In this document: positions 9,870 through 21,728 of the stretch, piece by piece
Layout of the letters: each line of letters opens with the position of its first letter
How positions within the stretch are numbered: the stretch's first letter is position 1
Origin: Pseudoips prasinana
Taxonomy: Eukaryota > Arthropoda > Insecta > Lepidoptera > Nolidae
Reading direction: 5' to 3'
NCBI GenBank assembly: GCA_951640165.1
Contig: OX621252.1
Location: 21,163,934-21,227,933 of the forward strand
DNA length: 64,000 nucleotides
Translations under genes and position numbers: made by a program
The notes under the pieces: generated by a model
Databases searched by the model: none
What the model was told of the DNA's origin: nothing
The model's input: the letters and a program-made list of their open reading frames with translations, nothing else

Positions 9870-10237
9870 TTGAATAGAATTAAGTGTCCACCTAAGTGGA
9901 AGGCATCAAGCATATATTTATTTTCTCAATTAGCAGATTTAATAGATTTTTGAAAACTAATTTGAGCGCGTAATGATTCAATTAGTTTTATTTGTATATA
10001 TAGATTAATTTAATATTTTATTTTATTCCTTTTATTTATTTTTAGTTTTTAGGTTATAATTATAATATAATTTATTTTAGGTTATTTTTTTGTAATCATT
10101 TATTTTAATACCTTAATCTATTGCGTTTTATAAATTAATTTTACATCTGTCTGTTCTTAACGATTTGCATGCTGTGATCTCCTATTATTAAATGTGCTTA
10201 GGAACTGAGTACGTATAGTTATAACTAAGCTAAGCTT
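9870..10237. other. AT-rich spacer
   Basis: Low-complexity A/T sequence, nothing recognised. Confidence 0.5.
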
Positions 10238-10315
10238 TGAAAGACGTCCACAGCTGGCTGGAAGGCCTCAAGCAACAGAAGCCTCCCTCAAAAATCTCCA
10301 TAGTGGCCGTCTCCA
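10238..10315 (-). repeat. Decayed RTE-1 3' end
   Basis: 'gaaagacgtccacagctggc' and 'aaaaatctccatagtggccg' match the reverse RTE-1 terminus with several changes. Confidence 0.55.
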
Positions 10316-10609
10316 GCGACTATATTAGTATTTTAATTTTAATTGTAATGATACTATCACATAATTCTGTTATAGATAATGAAGTAATTAATTCGTGACT
10401 TCACCTTCAATTTGCGGTCAGACTACCAATGTGGCTTAGTATACGTCAGTTGTGGTTAGGTTACATACTCAATTGATTGCTAGTTTGTGTTCCGGTAGCC
10501 TGCCTACATAATGTAATTAGCAAGTGTATTCGACGGCTTGCCTCGTGTATGGTCACTGTTCCAATTCTGTTCAAAATTAGGCCTATGTGTTATCAAAATA
10601 AGAATTAAA

Positions 10610-11157
10610 AGAGACAGGTTAGAGCGTAGTCTTGCTTAATTAAGCTCAGGCAAGACAAGGCTCAATCATATTTTAATACTAGCTGTGCCCGCGACTTTGT
10701 CCGCGTGTTAAATAGTTTATTTCGTTTTTCTTGTAAAATAAAAGACTTTTTCTAAAATAAAGTAGCCTAAGTTACTCCTTATTACATCAGCTACCTGCCA
10801 ATAAAAGTCCCGTCAAAATCGGTCCAGCCATTTCAGAGATTAGCCGGAACAAACAGACAGACAGACAGACAAAAATTGTAAAAAATGTCATTTTGGTGTA
10901 TGTACCGTATATATATTCATATTAATGTAGTAAAAACCGGTTATTTCAATATTACAAACAGACACTCCAATTTTATTTATTTGTATAGATTGTATAGATG
11001 TATAGATTATAGGTAATTACAAAGTTCATTTAAGAATGTAATTGCAACCCGTATTATCTTCAGCTTTATTAGAATTTATCTGGCAGTACTAAAATATAAT
11101 AGAGCGTAGTCTTGCCTAAGTAAACGTAAGCAAGACAATGCTCAGACATTGTTTAAT
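10610..11157 (+). repeat. Direct repeat of ~55 bp with inner palindrome (two copies)
   Basis: 'agagcgtagtcttgcttaat' at 10620 recurs as 'agagcgtagtcttgcctaag' at 11100; both continue as an inverted motif GTCTTGC..GCAAGAC. The Hel-A element lies between them. A third, partial copy ('atcagctcaggcaaaaa') is near 11335. Confidence 0.55.
10679..10989 (-). mobile_element. Hel-A copy, full length
   Basis: CTAG at 10679-10682 and the 5' TC at 10988-10989 (minus sense). Same length (311 bp) as 3937-4247 and very similar along its whole length. Confidence 0.8.
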
Positions 11158-11970
11158 TTCAGAACTCAATTAGGCAATCCATGTATCTTCAGTTTCCTTA
11201 CTTACTGGTGAATAGGAGGTGAATAGCAATAGGGACTATATCCCTACATAAGTAAAACTTTGTTTCTGTTTCTATTCACCCCTGGTGTTTCTAATCACCC
11301 CGTTTTACGGTACCTCAATCAGCTATTCTTGCCTTAATCAGCTCAGGCAAAAAACATTGTTTAATTTTAAGGATAATTAAAAAATTTAATAATTTCTGAG
11401 CTTATTTAGAAACACATTTGCAAATCTTAAATACATGGTTTTATTACATTTTTGTCGCAGAACTAAAATATGCATAGACAAACACTGACGTTTTTTCCCT
11501 CAGTCTCATAATCTGGCGGTAGAGGCCAGTAAAGACGACCTCTCTGCAGAGGTCACGGGTAAACCCATAAGTTTTACGTGCTCCACCGAGGAACACTGCC
11601 AATTTCATGGTTCTGAGCTGCTACTAAAAAGATCGAGAAAAAAATCCTATTAACCCTTTTTTATGACCCAAGAATCCAATCCAGGAACTCACTATCTGCG
11701 TTTCAATACTCTATGGTATAGTATACAACGAGCCAGTCAACTCGCTTTGATATAGCTAATGACGGTACACAGAAATATTGCTAAGTGCTAACAGTATATC
11801 GTTGGTCTGACGGTAACCTGTTCAAACAAAGCATGAAAGAGAGATATGAAGGGTCCAGATCCCAAGTCATGCCAAAGTGTGATAGGGGTATCATCATCAT
11901 CACTATTGTTTAAGCACTAAAATGGTATCGGATATGATTTCCACACTTAAGTCACTGATGTGGACAATTG
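11158..11970. other. Mixed spacer with faint LINE-tail remnants
   Basis: Around 11590-11660 'gaacactgccaatttcatgg' is reminiscent of the tails at 14200 and 52180. The rest is unrecognised. Confidence 0.4.
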
Positions 11971-11972
11971 TA

Positions 11973-12106
11973 CAGACGCCAGCACATCAAGCTACCCGAA
12001 TCTGGCAAATTTCGCCTATTGAAAGTTAACCTTATCTTAAGTGATAAAATTAAAAAATTATAATGGAAATTTGACAGATTAGGGTAGCTGAATGTGCTGG
12101 CGTCTT
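11973..12106. mobile_element. MITE-1 copy, 134 bp
   Basis: Begins CAGACGCCAGCACATCAAGC and ends in its reverse complement, flanked by TA. The centre is ~40 bp longer than the copy at 2691-2784. Non-coding. Confidence 0.75.
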
Positions 12107-12189
12107 TACTTGAGTGTGTGATAGGAGGATATTTTAGAAAAAAGAAAATGTGATAGAGGCATATTTTTGTAATAAAATCTCAATAGCAG

Positions 12190-12305
12190 CCCGGTGGATG
12201 AAAGTTGGCGGTGTTTTGCATGTACAGTCCCGTGCCTGACTTCTTCCCGGTCGTGCCAGCTAGCCCGTCTCTTTAGATCATGAGTGGGATTGCCAAAATT
12301 TGACC
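12190..12305 (+). repeat. SINE-1 tail remnant
   Basis: 'cagtcccgtgcctgacttct' and 'cccggtcgtgccagctagcc' align with the SINE-1/LINE tail at 28470-28530. Both ends are lost. Confidence 0.55.
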
Positions 12306-12310
12306 AGAAG

Positions 12311-12961
12311 GATATTATGAGTTGTGTATTGTCAATAGATGGGCGCGAAAAGGACATAAAATGAGTGCCATTTATAATCGCTACAGTGTCCCAAAGATCC
12401 CATTATGAACCCATGTCAAAGTTATATCAAAGATGGGGCTTATCAATTTTTGGAATGTTAATATAACATTTTGAGGAAAGAAATGTTATTATTTTGCTCT
12501 AAGGAAAGTCTATGCATGAACCCTCTCGCGACCCTAGTTCAGTGCCCGCGAAAATGCGACACGACATACCGCACTACAAGAGAACCTTAATTAGCTAGAG
12601 CGAGAAACTCGTAGTGGGCCTTATTCACACTTAAGCCCTTTTTTACGGTATTGAAGTAATACATTCCAGCCGGTTGTCCCAAGAGAAAAGTCATTTCTAT
12701 TAACTAATGGGTTTGTATTTGACCCTGGCGAATATTGTAGCTATGATCTATAATGGACCAAGTTAGCTCATGCCTTAAGGTCTAGAAATATCAAGAAATA
12801 TGGCCGTCGTGAAGTAGTTGCATTGCTTGCGCTAAAAATAAACAAAACACTTAGCGTAGAGGCACGACGGAATATCAACGGAAAATCTGTGAAGTAACGC
12901 GTCAAGTGTTGCGACGAATAGAGGAACGGTATTAAATTTAAAAGCATTATTATTATCCATA
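12311..12961. other. Spacer, nothing recognised
   Basis: No motif, repeat copy or convincing frame. Confidence 0.5.
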
Positions 12962-13155
12962 TCTATACTAATATTAAAAAGAGGTAACATTTGTGAGTAT
13001 GTGACGTTGTAAGGGGTAATCTCTGGATCTACTGAACCGATTTTCAAAATTATTTCACCAATAGAAAGCTACGTTATTTTGGAGTGTCATAGACTATGAA
13101 AAAACGGGCAGGGATAAAACTACTAACGCGGAACGGAGTCCCCGGGCACTGCTAG
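12962..13155 (+). mobile_element. Helitron-like element (TCTATACTAATATTA type)
   Basis: Begins TCTATACTAATATTA and ends CCCGGGCACTGCTAG before T. The internal phrase 'tggatctactgaaccgattt' is typical of this lepidopteran family. Its short length suggests an internally deleted copy. Confidence 0.75.
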
Positions 13156-13189
13156 TTATTTTATATAATAGCAAGGCAATTGAGTAAGC

Positions 13190-13272
13190 GGGTAAACTGA
13201 TGGTACGATATTACCGCCCCCATAGACATGTGCTACACCAGAAGGGCTACAAGTACGTCGATTCGATAAGCA
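13190..13272 (-). repeat. Diverged LINE 3' fragment (family of 30691-30910)
   Basis: 'gcgggtaaactgatggtacg' and 'accgcccccatagacatgtg' correspond to the family motif with many substitutions. Confidence 0.45.
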
Positions 13273-13378
13273 AAGAGCCTATAATCTACATACACGTTTG
13301 TTAAATGCAATTTTTGTGCTCAAGCAAATGCATAATAAGCAATTGGTTTATAAAGTTTAATATCTTTAACATGGCGGC

Positions 13379-13627
13379 AAACATACAGACGCTCTCATCG
13401 GTTAGTAAGTGATCGATGATGTTAAGCAACTAGGCTCGCGGTCAAACCACAGATGGGCGACTGTCAAAGTGGTTCAATTACTGACCGTCTCCGTGCTTCG
13501 GAGGGCACGTCAAGCTGTCGGTCCCGGTTGTACCCATTAGGCAAGAGTCTTTAAGCCTTGTGCGAGGACTACTGGGCGGCTTGAAAACTCTGACACTAGG
13601 TTAGATACGCCCATATGATAAGTAATT
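13379..13627 (+). repeat. 5S-SINE, near full length
   Basis: The 5S-like head is well preserved ('gttaagcaactaggctcgcg', then 'cagatgggcgactgtcaaag'). The core 'ccgtgcttcggagggcacgt' and the tail 'actgggcggcttg', 'gacactaggtt', 'gataagtaa' follow. Confidence 0.8.
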
Positions 13628-14090
13628 ATGACGGTGAACAAGTCTACGGTGGATCTGGTTTGATAACTAAGTCGATGATGCTGTTAAACACCTTCTGATG
13701 AGTTCGCTCACAGAAACACAAAATAATGTATTAATCTGCAATGTCTTCTACCTTTCTAATAGATTTGAAACAAAACCAAAAAACGCAATGTTCTTTTACA
13801 AATCTCTTTTAGAAAAATCTTGGCCGTCTGTAAAATCATTCCAGAAAAGAGGTAAACTAGACAAGAAACAAGAAAACTAACTACATGACAAGAAAAATGA
13901 GTAGTATACCTCGGAGGTCAAGCAATCGAGCGCTGTGAATATGGAATGATATCGCACTTTATTTACAGGTGACCGCGATTTATCTTTCTATACCCCAAAG
14001 ACACGTTAAGCTCTCGGCTTTGTGCTAGATAGAGATTACTATGACCGGGATTCGGCGAGTACTCAACGTTTCATCACAATACCGAGACAT
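13628..14090. other. Spacer, nothing recognised
   Basis: A 60-codon ATG frame at 13698-13880 has no recognisable motif. Confidence 0.45.
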
Positions 14091-14094
14091 ACTT

Positions 14095-14450
14095 CAAAGT
14101 CAAAGTCAAAAATTTTTTTTCTGTAAAAATTTTTCATTTTGTGGAATCGTCATATTTTTTTTTACCCTGCGGTGCTGTGCGTGACCTGGCAGCTAGGTAC
14201 TGAGAAACACTGCCAGAAAACTCAGTACGAATCCTTTTTTAAAATAAAATATACTTAAGATTAATTACAATCATGTGTGTTGACTCAGAACAACTCAATC
14301 CCAAGCACTTTTATCACTTAAATAATCAGAAATTATGTAATATGCCCACACAATTTGCCTTTAATAATTCTTTTAAACTTATTCGTAGACAATTCTCTAA
14401 TACTTATCATTGGGAAGTTTGTTATAGAATCTTATACATTACTAACTATA
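14095..14450. repeat. LINE 3'-region fragment with AAGTCA-type repeats
   Basis: Contains 'tcaaagtcaaagtcaaaaat', the block 'gagaaacactgccagaaaac' and 'tcagtacgaatcc', then T-rich sequence. The same block is at 52150-52215 and, reversed, at 47632-47700. The sequence after it ('cacaatttgcctttaataat') has a diverged partner at 52305. Confidence 0.5.
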
Positions 14451-14815
14451 CAGCCTCGTTGATCTAGCAGTAGCGTGATAACCCGCAGAGCATGAGGTCC
14501 TGGGTTCAAATCCTCGGTCGGGCCAAAAGTTATCTTGGGACTTTTCTGTAAAAAGAAAAGTTTCCCAGTATCAGCGCGAATACTCGGAGTTGGCGGCATG
14601 GTAACCCTCAACCTCAGAGAGCACGTAAAGCTGTCGGTCCTGTACCTGAAATCTTTCCGATCGTGTCGCTAGTCGTCACATCGGATCATGAGAGTGATGG
14701 AATAGAAAGTGCTCCTGTGTTTGCGCACACTTGTGCACTATAAGATGTCCCGCGCAGATAGCTAATCTATATTGAGACTGGCCGCTGCGGCTGGCTAGCA
14801 GGACATAATTTATTA
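14451..14815 (+). repeat. SINE-1, full-length reference copy
   Basis: The tRNA-like head has an A-box-like 'gatctagcagtagcgtg' and a B-box 'gggttcaaatcct'. The body ends near 14600 and the ~210-bp tail follows: 'gagagcacgtaaagctgtcg', 'gtgatggaatagaaagtgct' and 'gactggccgctgcggctgg'. The tail matches the 3' end of the LINE at 25405-28674 almost base for base, marking that LINE as the probable source of the reverse transcriptase. Confidence 0.85.
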
Positions 14816-15009
14816 TATACAGGCAAAAACGTTTGTATACTCAAATCCGATTGAAAATATCAAAGGATAATAATATAAGTAACGATTCAGACTAAAAAAA
14901 ACTGATCCAATTAGAAACTACAATAGCTTTATGTCAACACGTGCTGCTGTGTTTTCTGAGTGCTACGACATGTCCTACTTTAAACGAGGTTTAAAAAGAG
15001 TATTAATCA

Positions 15010-15118
15010 CACGGTATGCAGCGGTTTGCTGTGCTCCCTGGCATTGCGAATTTCCAGCAGGTTACCACTTACCTCCAGGTGGCCCGCTAGCTAGCTGGCT
15101 TTAATAAAATATTTCAGA
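15010..15118 (+). repeat. Diverged LINE 3' fragment (family of 30691-30910)
   Basis: 'ggttaccacttacctccagg' then 'tggcccgctagc', the same order of motifs as at 1700-1760 but with many changes. Confidence 0.45.
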
Positions 15119-15140
15119 AAGATATATTTTTATAAATGGC

Positions 15141-15399
15141 ACTTATGATATGGATAATGGTTACCCTAGTGACAGAAATGTTGAAGACGTCCACAGGTCT
15201 CTACGATGGCTTAACGACTGTTGCCTAATGGCTACAACCGGGATCAACATCTTAGCGTGCCCTGGTAAAGAATGTAGACGCTCGGAAATAAAACCTCTTT
15301 GTCAGTCACCCATCTATGGACTGACCACAAGCATAGTTGCCTAACCTCGCCAATCACTTACGGATTGGTAAGAGCATCTGGCTATGAGTGCTTTTATTA
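15141..15399 (-). repeat. 5S-SINE, near full length
   Basis: Reverse orientation: tail at low coordinates ('gttaccctagtgac'), core diverged near 15255, and the 5S-like head ('gtcacccatctatggactga', 'cctaacctcgccaatcactt'). Confidence 0.75.
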
Positions 15400-15425
15400 A
15401 AATTATAAAAGGCAGAGGTTGACAG

Positions 15426-15577
15426 AAATAATAATAATAATATCTTGGACAATGTCACACAGATCATCCTAGCCCCAAACTAAGCAAAGCTTGTAGTATG
15501 GGTACCAGGCGACGATATACATACGTATATAGATAGATAAATACTTGAATACATAGAAAACATCCATGACTCAGAAA
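15426..15577 (-). repeat. SINE-3 3' half
   Basis: Nearly identical to 6925-7075, but truncated before the tRNA-like head. Confidence 0.75.
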
Positions 15578-15604
15578 CAAATATTCGAAGAAATAAATTA
15601 TATA

Positions 15605-15800
15605 TGAATAAATATCTTAGGAAAACTAACATACAGGCAGGCATACCAGGCAGATACTATGGCAACCAGACAACTGATAAACAAACTCATCTATTGTTAA
15701 ATACATATTATAGATTTAATTTACACCCAGAACCAGTACAACTCAACACTCCAAGATTTTTCCTGGGTAGGGATCGAGCCCATGTCCTCGATCCCTACTC
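15605..15800 (-). repeat. SINE-2-like copy
   Basis: Order 'aatatcttaggaaaac', 'actatggcaaccagacaact', 'tttacacccagaaccagtac', then 'cctgggtagggatcgagccc' gives a SINE-2-type body and B-box in reverse. A 12-bp perfect stem, 'gtagggatcgag'/'ctcgatccctac', sits at its end. Confidence 0.65.
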
Positions 15801-16054
15801 CTCTATCCCCACCTTTAGACCATCAGGCCAAATATTTCGTTGTATTAATAAATTTTATTAATAAGAAATTATAGGCGTTATGTAAGTATCTGTCCAAATG
15901 ATATGTTCTGGATAAACAATTTAAGTACCTTCTGCAACTTTCCTTAAAATGCCGTTCTCTTTATATGATTTACTAACAGCCCGTCCCGGCATCGCACAAG
16001 TGTAATTCCGTGAGAAGGATTAATATTGAATTATTTAGAGCTTCTCTGTAAAAA
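15801..16054. other. Spacer, nothing recognised
   Basis: AT-rich; no features. Confidence 0.4.
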
Positions 16055-16240
16055 ACACTTCTAAAACCTTTTTGCCCCTGCGGCCATCGGTTCTACGTGC
16101 TATGTGCCCACTGCCACTTCAGTTGGTTCACCTGCGGATCTCAGCATTTCTGATTCGATTTCGCAGGGAAATTCAAAGTATAGTCCTCTCCATTGCTCTT
16201 TGGGTGACCCTGAATCTTCCCCTTTAAGACAAACATACTC
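16055..16240 (-). pseudogene. RTE-1 ORF fragment
   Basis: The reverse strand corresponds to the RTE-1 segment before its C-terminus ('gcggccatcggttctacg' and 'ctctccattgctctttgggt' in plus orientation). Internal deletions are visible against 41280-41424. Confidence 0.65.
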
Positions 16241-16599
16241 TACTACAGTCTAACGCAACCTTTTGGTTTGTTGTCTCAAACAAAAAATATGCAATCGAAC
16301 GGAACGGGAGGCATTGGAATAATTCGGCGTAAGGTAAGTGGAAACCTATATGTGTCACCTACCAGGAATTCTATTGTACGAGTCATTGTACAGAAAAAAA
16401 ACGTATAACTAGATAATTATTTAAGACGATTACGTAACTAATTACCTGTTATCAACTGACTTTTCAAGAAAAATAAAAAAATAGGTATGAGTTAAAAAAA
16501 ACTTTGTATCTTTTAAAGGGTTATGTTTCATCACTTATAAATACGGTCGAACACTGACTTCCATCACACAGGTTTCCTCCTAGTTTGGAAGTCAGGGTT

Positions 16600-16980
16600 T
16601 AACAAGTAATTTGTACAGACTCCAGCGGGTCAGGCAGTCCGGGGTCAGGCATGTCCCAAAAGAACATGAACTAGGTACCTCACAAACCATGTTTTTTATG
16701 TTATGTATGCGGGTTAACCTAGTGTACAACATTCTCATTGGATTACACTCTGGGCTGATGTATATTGGGTGCTCTTCGTGTACTGTACTGAAAAATTTAA
16801 GTTACTATAAGGATTTTTTTTTGAAGTTGTTGTGGGTTGCCTGACGTGCGGGCCACCATACTATTGTAGGTACTATTTAGATTTATTTAGATTTACTATG
16901 AATCTGTACAAATCTTTTGGAGAATAAAGAAATTATTATTATTAATTATTATTATTATTATTAACTATCTGTTAACAATA
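16600..16980 (+). other. Possible retroposed 3' end with AATAAA and (ATT)n tail
   Basis: 'ggagaataaagaaattatta' gives a polyadenylation hexamer immediately before an (ATT)n run, which looks like the 3' end of a LINE or SINE rather than of a host mRNA. The 77-codon frame at 16611-16844 has no known domain. Confidence 0.35.
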
Positions 16981-17460
16981 AGTTAACTCATTAATTAGGT
17001 ATTTACATAGTTATAACAATACTAAAAATATTATTAACTTTTAATTGAAACCACACAGACCACGAGACGAGGGAAATCATACTACCTACTCCTTGCTGTT
17101 TGCTGGATGAGAAGTGACTAGAAGCGGTAGACGCCTGGCGGGGATAACTGATCGATTGATATAATTGATCAGTTATCATTTTATCAAACAATGAGAGTTG
17201 AGATTAAAAACTGCTAACTAAACGCTATTAAAAATAGGGGTTGGTGGTACAAGAGTGTTAAGAGTTATAATATATGTATTTTTAATACCAAATCATAAAA
17301 AAAAAACTTGAGAGGTGTCAAGGGACACCCGGATGGAACGAAGTTATTTCTTATTATTTATTATGTACAAAAAACCTGTATACACTCAACAAAATTAATC
17401 GTCGCGACACCACACTGTTCAATGCGAAATAGAAATGAAAATATCTGGCTTGCTTTCTAT

Positions 17461-17490
17461 AAGAGAGAGAGAGAGAGAGAGACAGACAGA
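17461..17490. repeat. (GA)n / (GACA)n microsatellite
   Basis: About ten GA units then GACAGACAGAGA. Confidence 0.85.
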
Positions 17491-17599
17491 GAAACATGCG
17501 CACGCCGCACAGCTGCAAAAAGTGTCGTGACAAACTTTTCGTAAGATTTTTATCCGTCTAGCCCCCTTTCACTTTACTGTGGTTATTACTTGTATATCA

Positions 17600-17825
17600 C
17601 ATCATCAGTGTGTAACCGTCCACTGTTGGACATAGGCCTCCTCCAAAGGTTGTTAAAGTTGCCATTTGGAGAGATTTGCCGTAGTCACCGCGCTCGGCAT
17701 GCGAGTTGGTGACCGTAGTTAGGTGGTAGCTAGTAGTGCTAGTACACAGGAGGCTGTATCCCTTAGTCGCCTTTTACGACACCCACGGGATGATATGGGG
17801 TGGCCCTGTCATTTTATTAGACCGG
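17600..17825 (-). repeat. LINE 3'-end repeat, RTE-like but distinct from RTE-1
   Basis: Starts 'cgtccactgttggacatagg' and 'cctcctccaaaggttgttaa', and ends with 'cgccttttacgacacccacg'. Related pieces occur at 57875-57945 and, in the other orientation, at 58870-59035. Confidence 0.55.
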
Positions 17826-17830
17826 AAATC

Positions 17831-18295
17831 TCACGGCTTTCTTGTATATATCTTATCTTTATTTTCATGCCATAAAATTCTAAATTAAGTTTATTTTTAA
17901 ATAAAATTCTGTTACCACCATAGTACTTTAACTTTTCATTTAAAATGCCTCTAGCCATCCGTTTAAATACCGTTTCTGCGACGACCCGTAGTAGCGAGAG
18001 TCATCCTCAATACCGACTGAACGTGTAGAGTAAACGTCGCCTGAATCTGTCAGACTCAAATTGGTTAGCTTGGACTAATGCTACGGGTTCAATGTTGTAG
18101 CACGTAATGTCGACGTGTTGGAGAAGTTTCGACCTAACTTTGACACGCGACCACGCTGTGGTCAGGAAACGATTAGATAGATTAAGAATCACGGAGTTGT
18201 TAAGCTGTTGACCAGACACGTTTGATTTATCCGGCAAGTCCCACCTTAATTTTCACATTCGAATTCAAACGTTCTATCATAGAATATTACTACTT
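17831..18295. other. Spacer, nothing recognised
   Basis: Contains several ACG/CGT-rich stretches near 17990-18150 but no recognised motif. Confidence 0.4.
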
Positions 18296-18840
18296 TATGC
18301 CATATAGTCGGGACACTATGGGCCTTATTAGAAGGCTCAAGGTCACCCAAAGCGTTATTGAGAGGGCTATGTTCGGAGTTTCCCTGCGAGATCGAATCAG
18401 AAATGTTGAAATCCGCAGGCGAACCAAAGTGACCGGTATAGCCATCTCCATATAGCCGGGACACTATGGGTCTATTAGAAGGCTCAAGGTTACCCAAAGC
18501 GCTATGGAGAGGGTTATGCTTGGAGTTTCACTGCGAGATCGAATCAGAAATGTCAAAATCCGCAGGCGAACCAAAGACACCGATATAGCCCGAATAATTG
18601 CAAAACTGTAGTGGCTGTGGGCGGGGCACATAGCTCGTAGAACCGACGGCCGTTGGGGCAGAAAGGTTCTCGAGTGGCGACCTCGAACCAGAAGACGCAG
18701 CGTGGGCAGGTCCCCTACACGATGGACCGATGATCTTGTGCGGGCGCTGGAATCCGCTGAATGCGGATAGCGCAAGACCGGCAATCGTGGAGATCTTTGG
18801 GGGAGGCCTTTGACCAGCAGTGGGCATACTTAGCATACTT
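18296..18840 (+). pseudogene. RTE-1 LINE 3' part with a tandem 150-bp duplication
   Basis: The second half runs through the C-terminal RTE motif to 'gtgggcatact'. The first ~150 bp (18296-18448) are repeated directly at 18449-18596: both contain 'gggacactatgggycttatt', 'caaggttacccaaagcg' and 'gagatcgaatcagaaatgt'. The two units differ at scattered bases, so the duplication is not recent. Confidence 0.7.
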
Positions 18841-20110
18841 ACACTTATTAATGAAATGGTCTATATTATATTTTAAATCAACCGATGGTCTACTGTAAAC
18901 TTTATATTTATTTGAGACTATTATATCAAAACAACTGCTACCTGCGGTTAAACCCGGTGTTAATATACAGTAAAGAGTCTATTCTGCTGAAGAAGGCCTT
19001 TATTCAGCAGATTAGACTAAACAATAAAACTTGGAACAATAAATAAAAAAATGTAATTATGAAAAATAGTTTCCTATCGGTACAATTAATACACAAATGA
19101 CTTCATAAAAGTAAGTTCTCGTTCACAAAAATCCTGATTTTCCTCACTGACATGTCAATCTTAATTACGAATTAAATAGATAAAAGCACTAATGAAAAGA
19201 AAAATCGGTTAATTATAATTAAAAGTGACGCGAGGAGCTAATGTAGTGAAAAACTCCCGTTACGGTTTTTCTAAAAAAATAAAACAGTTTAACAACGATA
19301 AGAATAATTGGGTTATAAAACGTAATAACGAAACTTAGTTCCTTCGTTTCTTTTTTTAATTTTATGTTAATTAATTAACATATTGTATCTGTTATACGAG
19401 TTAAATTTACTTTTTTTATAGGTATTTAAGATTAATATTACCTTTGTAAGATTTGATTATATGTTAATATCATTTTAAATTGTTAATTTTCTAATTAAAC
19501 AAAATGTGAAAAACTGTAATATTAGAATGTTAAATAAATTTCAGATATAAAAAATAACATTATTAATTGTGAACCATTGCCAATCTGCTGGTACGAGTAT
19601 AATATACTAACTGTCGTGAAAACCGTCGAAAGTGAGTTGAAAATCAGGGCGAAATTGAACCAATCAATAATACTAGTTATCATCCAGTGAGGTACCACCC
19701 CGTCTTCAAAAAATCTCGTAAAATATTTATAAAACTAATTAACATCATAATTTTAATAAATTGTTGTTTATTAAAATGAGAAAAATATCCTTGAGCAGCG
19801 GTTAAGGCGCATACATTGCCTTAACCACATCCCAAGGGTGATAATAGAAACCGCGCCTCATGTAACTAAGTAATATGACAATCAAACAGTGTAAGGCTAT
19901 CCGGCTACAGTCCACCTCGACCACGACACGTGACATGCATAGATTAATTCATCTCACTTACGACGAACATATTTCTTTTCTCGAAAGAAATGTACGAGAT
20001 AAAAGAACTATCAAGCTTCATTATGGAGAGAATTAGTGTTGTCTGTTTACTTATGTACCCTTATTAACGGAGTAGAGGTCGAGGATCAGTGTTAAATAGC
20101 GATGTATAAC
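18841..20110. other. AT-rich spacer with one small hairpin
   Basis: A 16-bp stem with one mismatch pairs 18977-18992 with 19004-19019 (loop 11 nt). An 18-bp palindrome, ATGTTAATTAATTAACAT, lies near 19363. Otherwise nothing recognised in ~1.2 kb. Confidence 0.5.
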
Positions 20111-20111
20111 A

Positions 20112-20384
20112 GAACTAACTGCTTACTTACTTACTTATCGTAAGGGCAGTAGTAACCCTAGTGTTAGGGTTGTTTAAGTTGCTCATTAGGCGTCTGACAT
20201 GGCTTAACGATTGTTGCATAATGGCTATAAGAGGGACCGACAGCTTAATGTGCCTTCTGAAGCACGGAGAGGCTCAGAACTGAACCACTTTGACGGTCAC
20301 CCATCTATGGACTGACCGCTAGCCTAGTTGCTTAACCTCGCCAATCACTTGCAGACCGGTGAGAGCATCTGGCTGTGAGCGCCA
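20112..20384 (-). repeat. 5S-SINE, best preserved copy
   Basis: Reverse orientation: a TTACTTACTTACTT tail, 'ccctagtgttagggttgttt', the core ('gaagcacggag'), then the complete 5S-like head up to 'gtgagcgcc'. The equivalents of the 5S A-box ('ttaagcaactaggc'), intermediate element and C-box ('gatgggtgaccg') are all present on the minus strand. Confidence 0.85.
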
Positions 20385-21190
20385 AATTGCAAATCTAAAT
20401 TTTGCCAGATTACCTTTCTGTGGCGAGCATGCGAGAGAGTAGATGCTGTCTTCAAGTAATATGGTATTGCTATATTTAATGGGGGTAAATCATCAATGAG
20501 AAAGCTGCTACGCATTGAGTTTTACGGTAATTATCTTCATTTAACTTTTCAACGTAGTCAAAAAAAATGGCCTAGTATCTCGCCATAGTCTATTTAACAT
20601 TCGAGTGAACGATAGACACAAAGTTTTACAGATAACGTAAAGAACAAATCCACAAGCGGTGGTTAGCATGCAAGTTAGCTTCACCTCCTTGGGAGTAATT
20701 ATGTAAACCAAAAAGTGACTTGAACTCATTTATACCAGGTGTAACATAAATAGTAGAAGAAACTTAAGGAACTTTATTAGCATATTAACCTGAACAACGT
20801 GATGAACAAAACAATTTGCAAAATATGTACCATACTTTCTGTCTAATTATAAAATATAACAACAATGTTTAGACCATGATTCGAAAGCAGCTTCAAAGCG
20901 TATCGTAATATTGTAGCTTTTTAGTACTAGGTCTAAGCTTTCAATGTCATCAAAACCTTAATATGTGTCACATATTGCGTTTTAATATATATTACGGTTA
21001 TTTTTGTTACACGTTAGTTTTACTATGGACGAGTCAATATAAATGAGCGCAAGGACTGACGCAAGATGTTTACGCGCCAAAACAAATGGACATAAGGCTA
21101 CAGACCATTTCATCTAATTATTATGAATCTTGAGTACGTCTCTTGGATCAGATATGAGAAAAGAGGTGGTCTTAAAATTTTATTAAAATA
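20385..21190. other. Spacer, nothing recognised
   Basis: No repeats or motifs identified. Confidence 0.5.
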
Positions 21191-21483
21191 CTAGCTGTGC
21201 CCGCGACTTCGTCCGCGTGTTATATTATTTCGTTTTTCTTGTAAAATAAAAGACGTTTTCTAAAATAAAAGTAGCCTAAGTTACTCCTTATTACATCAGC
21301 TACCCGTCAAAATCGGTCCAGCAATTTCAGAGATTAGCCGGAACAAACAGACAGACAGACAGACAAAAATTGTAAAAAATGTCATTTTGGTGTATGTACC
21401 GTATATATATTCATATTAATGTAGTAAAAACCGGTTATTTCAATATTACAAACAGACACTCCAATTTTATTTATTTGTATAGA
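21191..21483 (-). mobile_element. Hel-A copy
   Basis: CTAG at 21191-21194 and the 5' end at 21482-21483. It lacks a ~15-bp stretch ('tgccaataaaagtcccg') that is present in 10679-10989. Confidence 0.8.
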
Positions 21484-21603
21484 TGTATAGATGAACAGAC
21501 GTCAATATATATAACAGATGGGTAGCACGAGCAACTCCTACACTACAACTAAAACATGCACTGTTCATATTATGTAACGTGCATGTGCAATGCTGCATTA
21601 GTA

Positions 21604-21728
21604 CACACGGCTACATATCAAGCTATACATTTCCAATATAAGCTGATCTCTCATTGTATGGAAATCAAATACAACGCGAGATCAGCATATACCGGAAATG
21701 TATAACTTGATATGTAGCCGTGTGTAGA
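21604..21728. mobile_element. MITE-2 copy, hairpin with TA target duplication
   Basis: Ends CACACGGCTACATATCAAG and its reverse complement, flanked by TA. The arms pair over about 45 bp, so the whole element folds into one hairpin. Second copy at 56679-56802. Confidence 0.8.
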
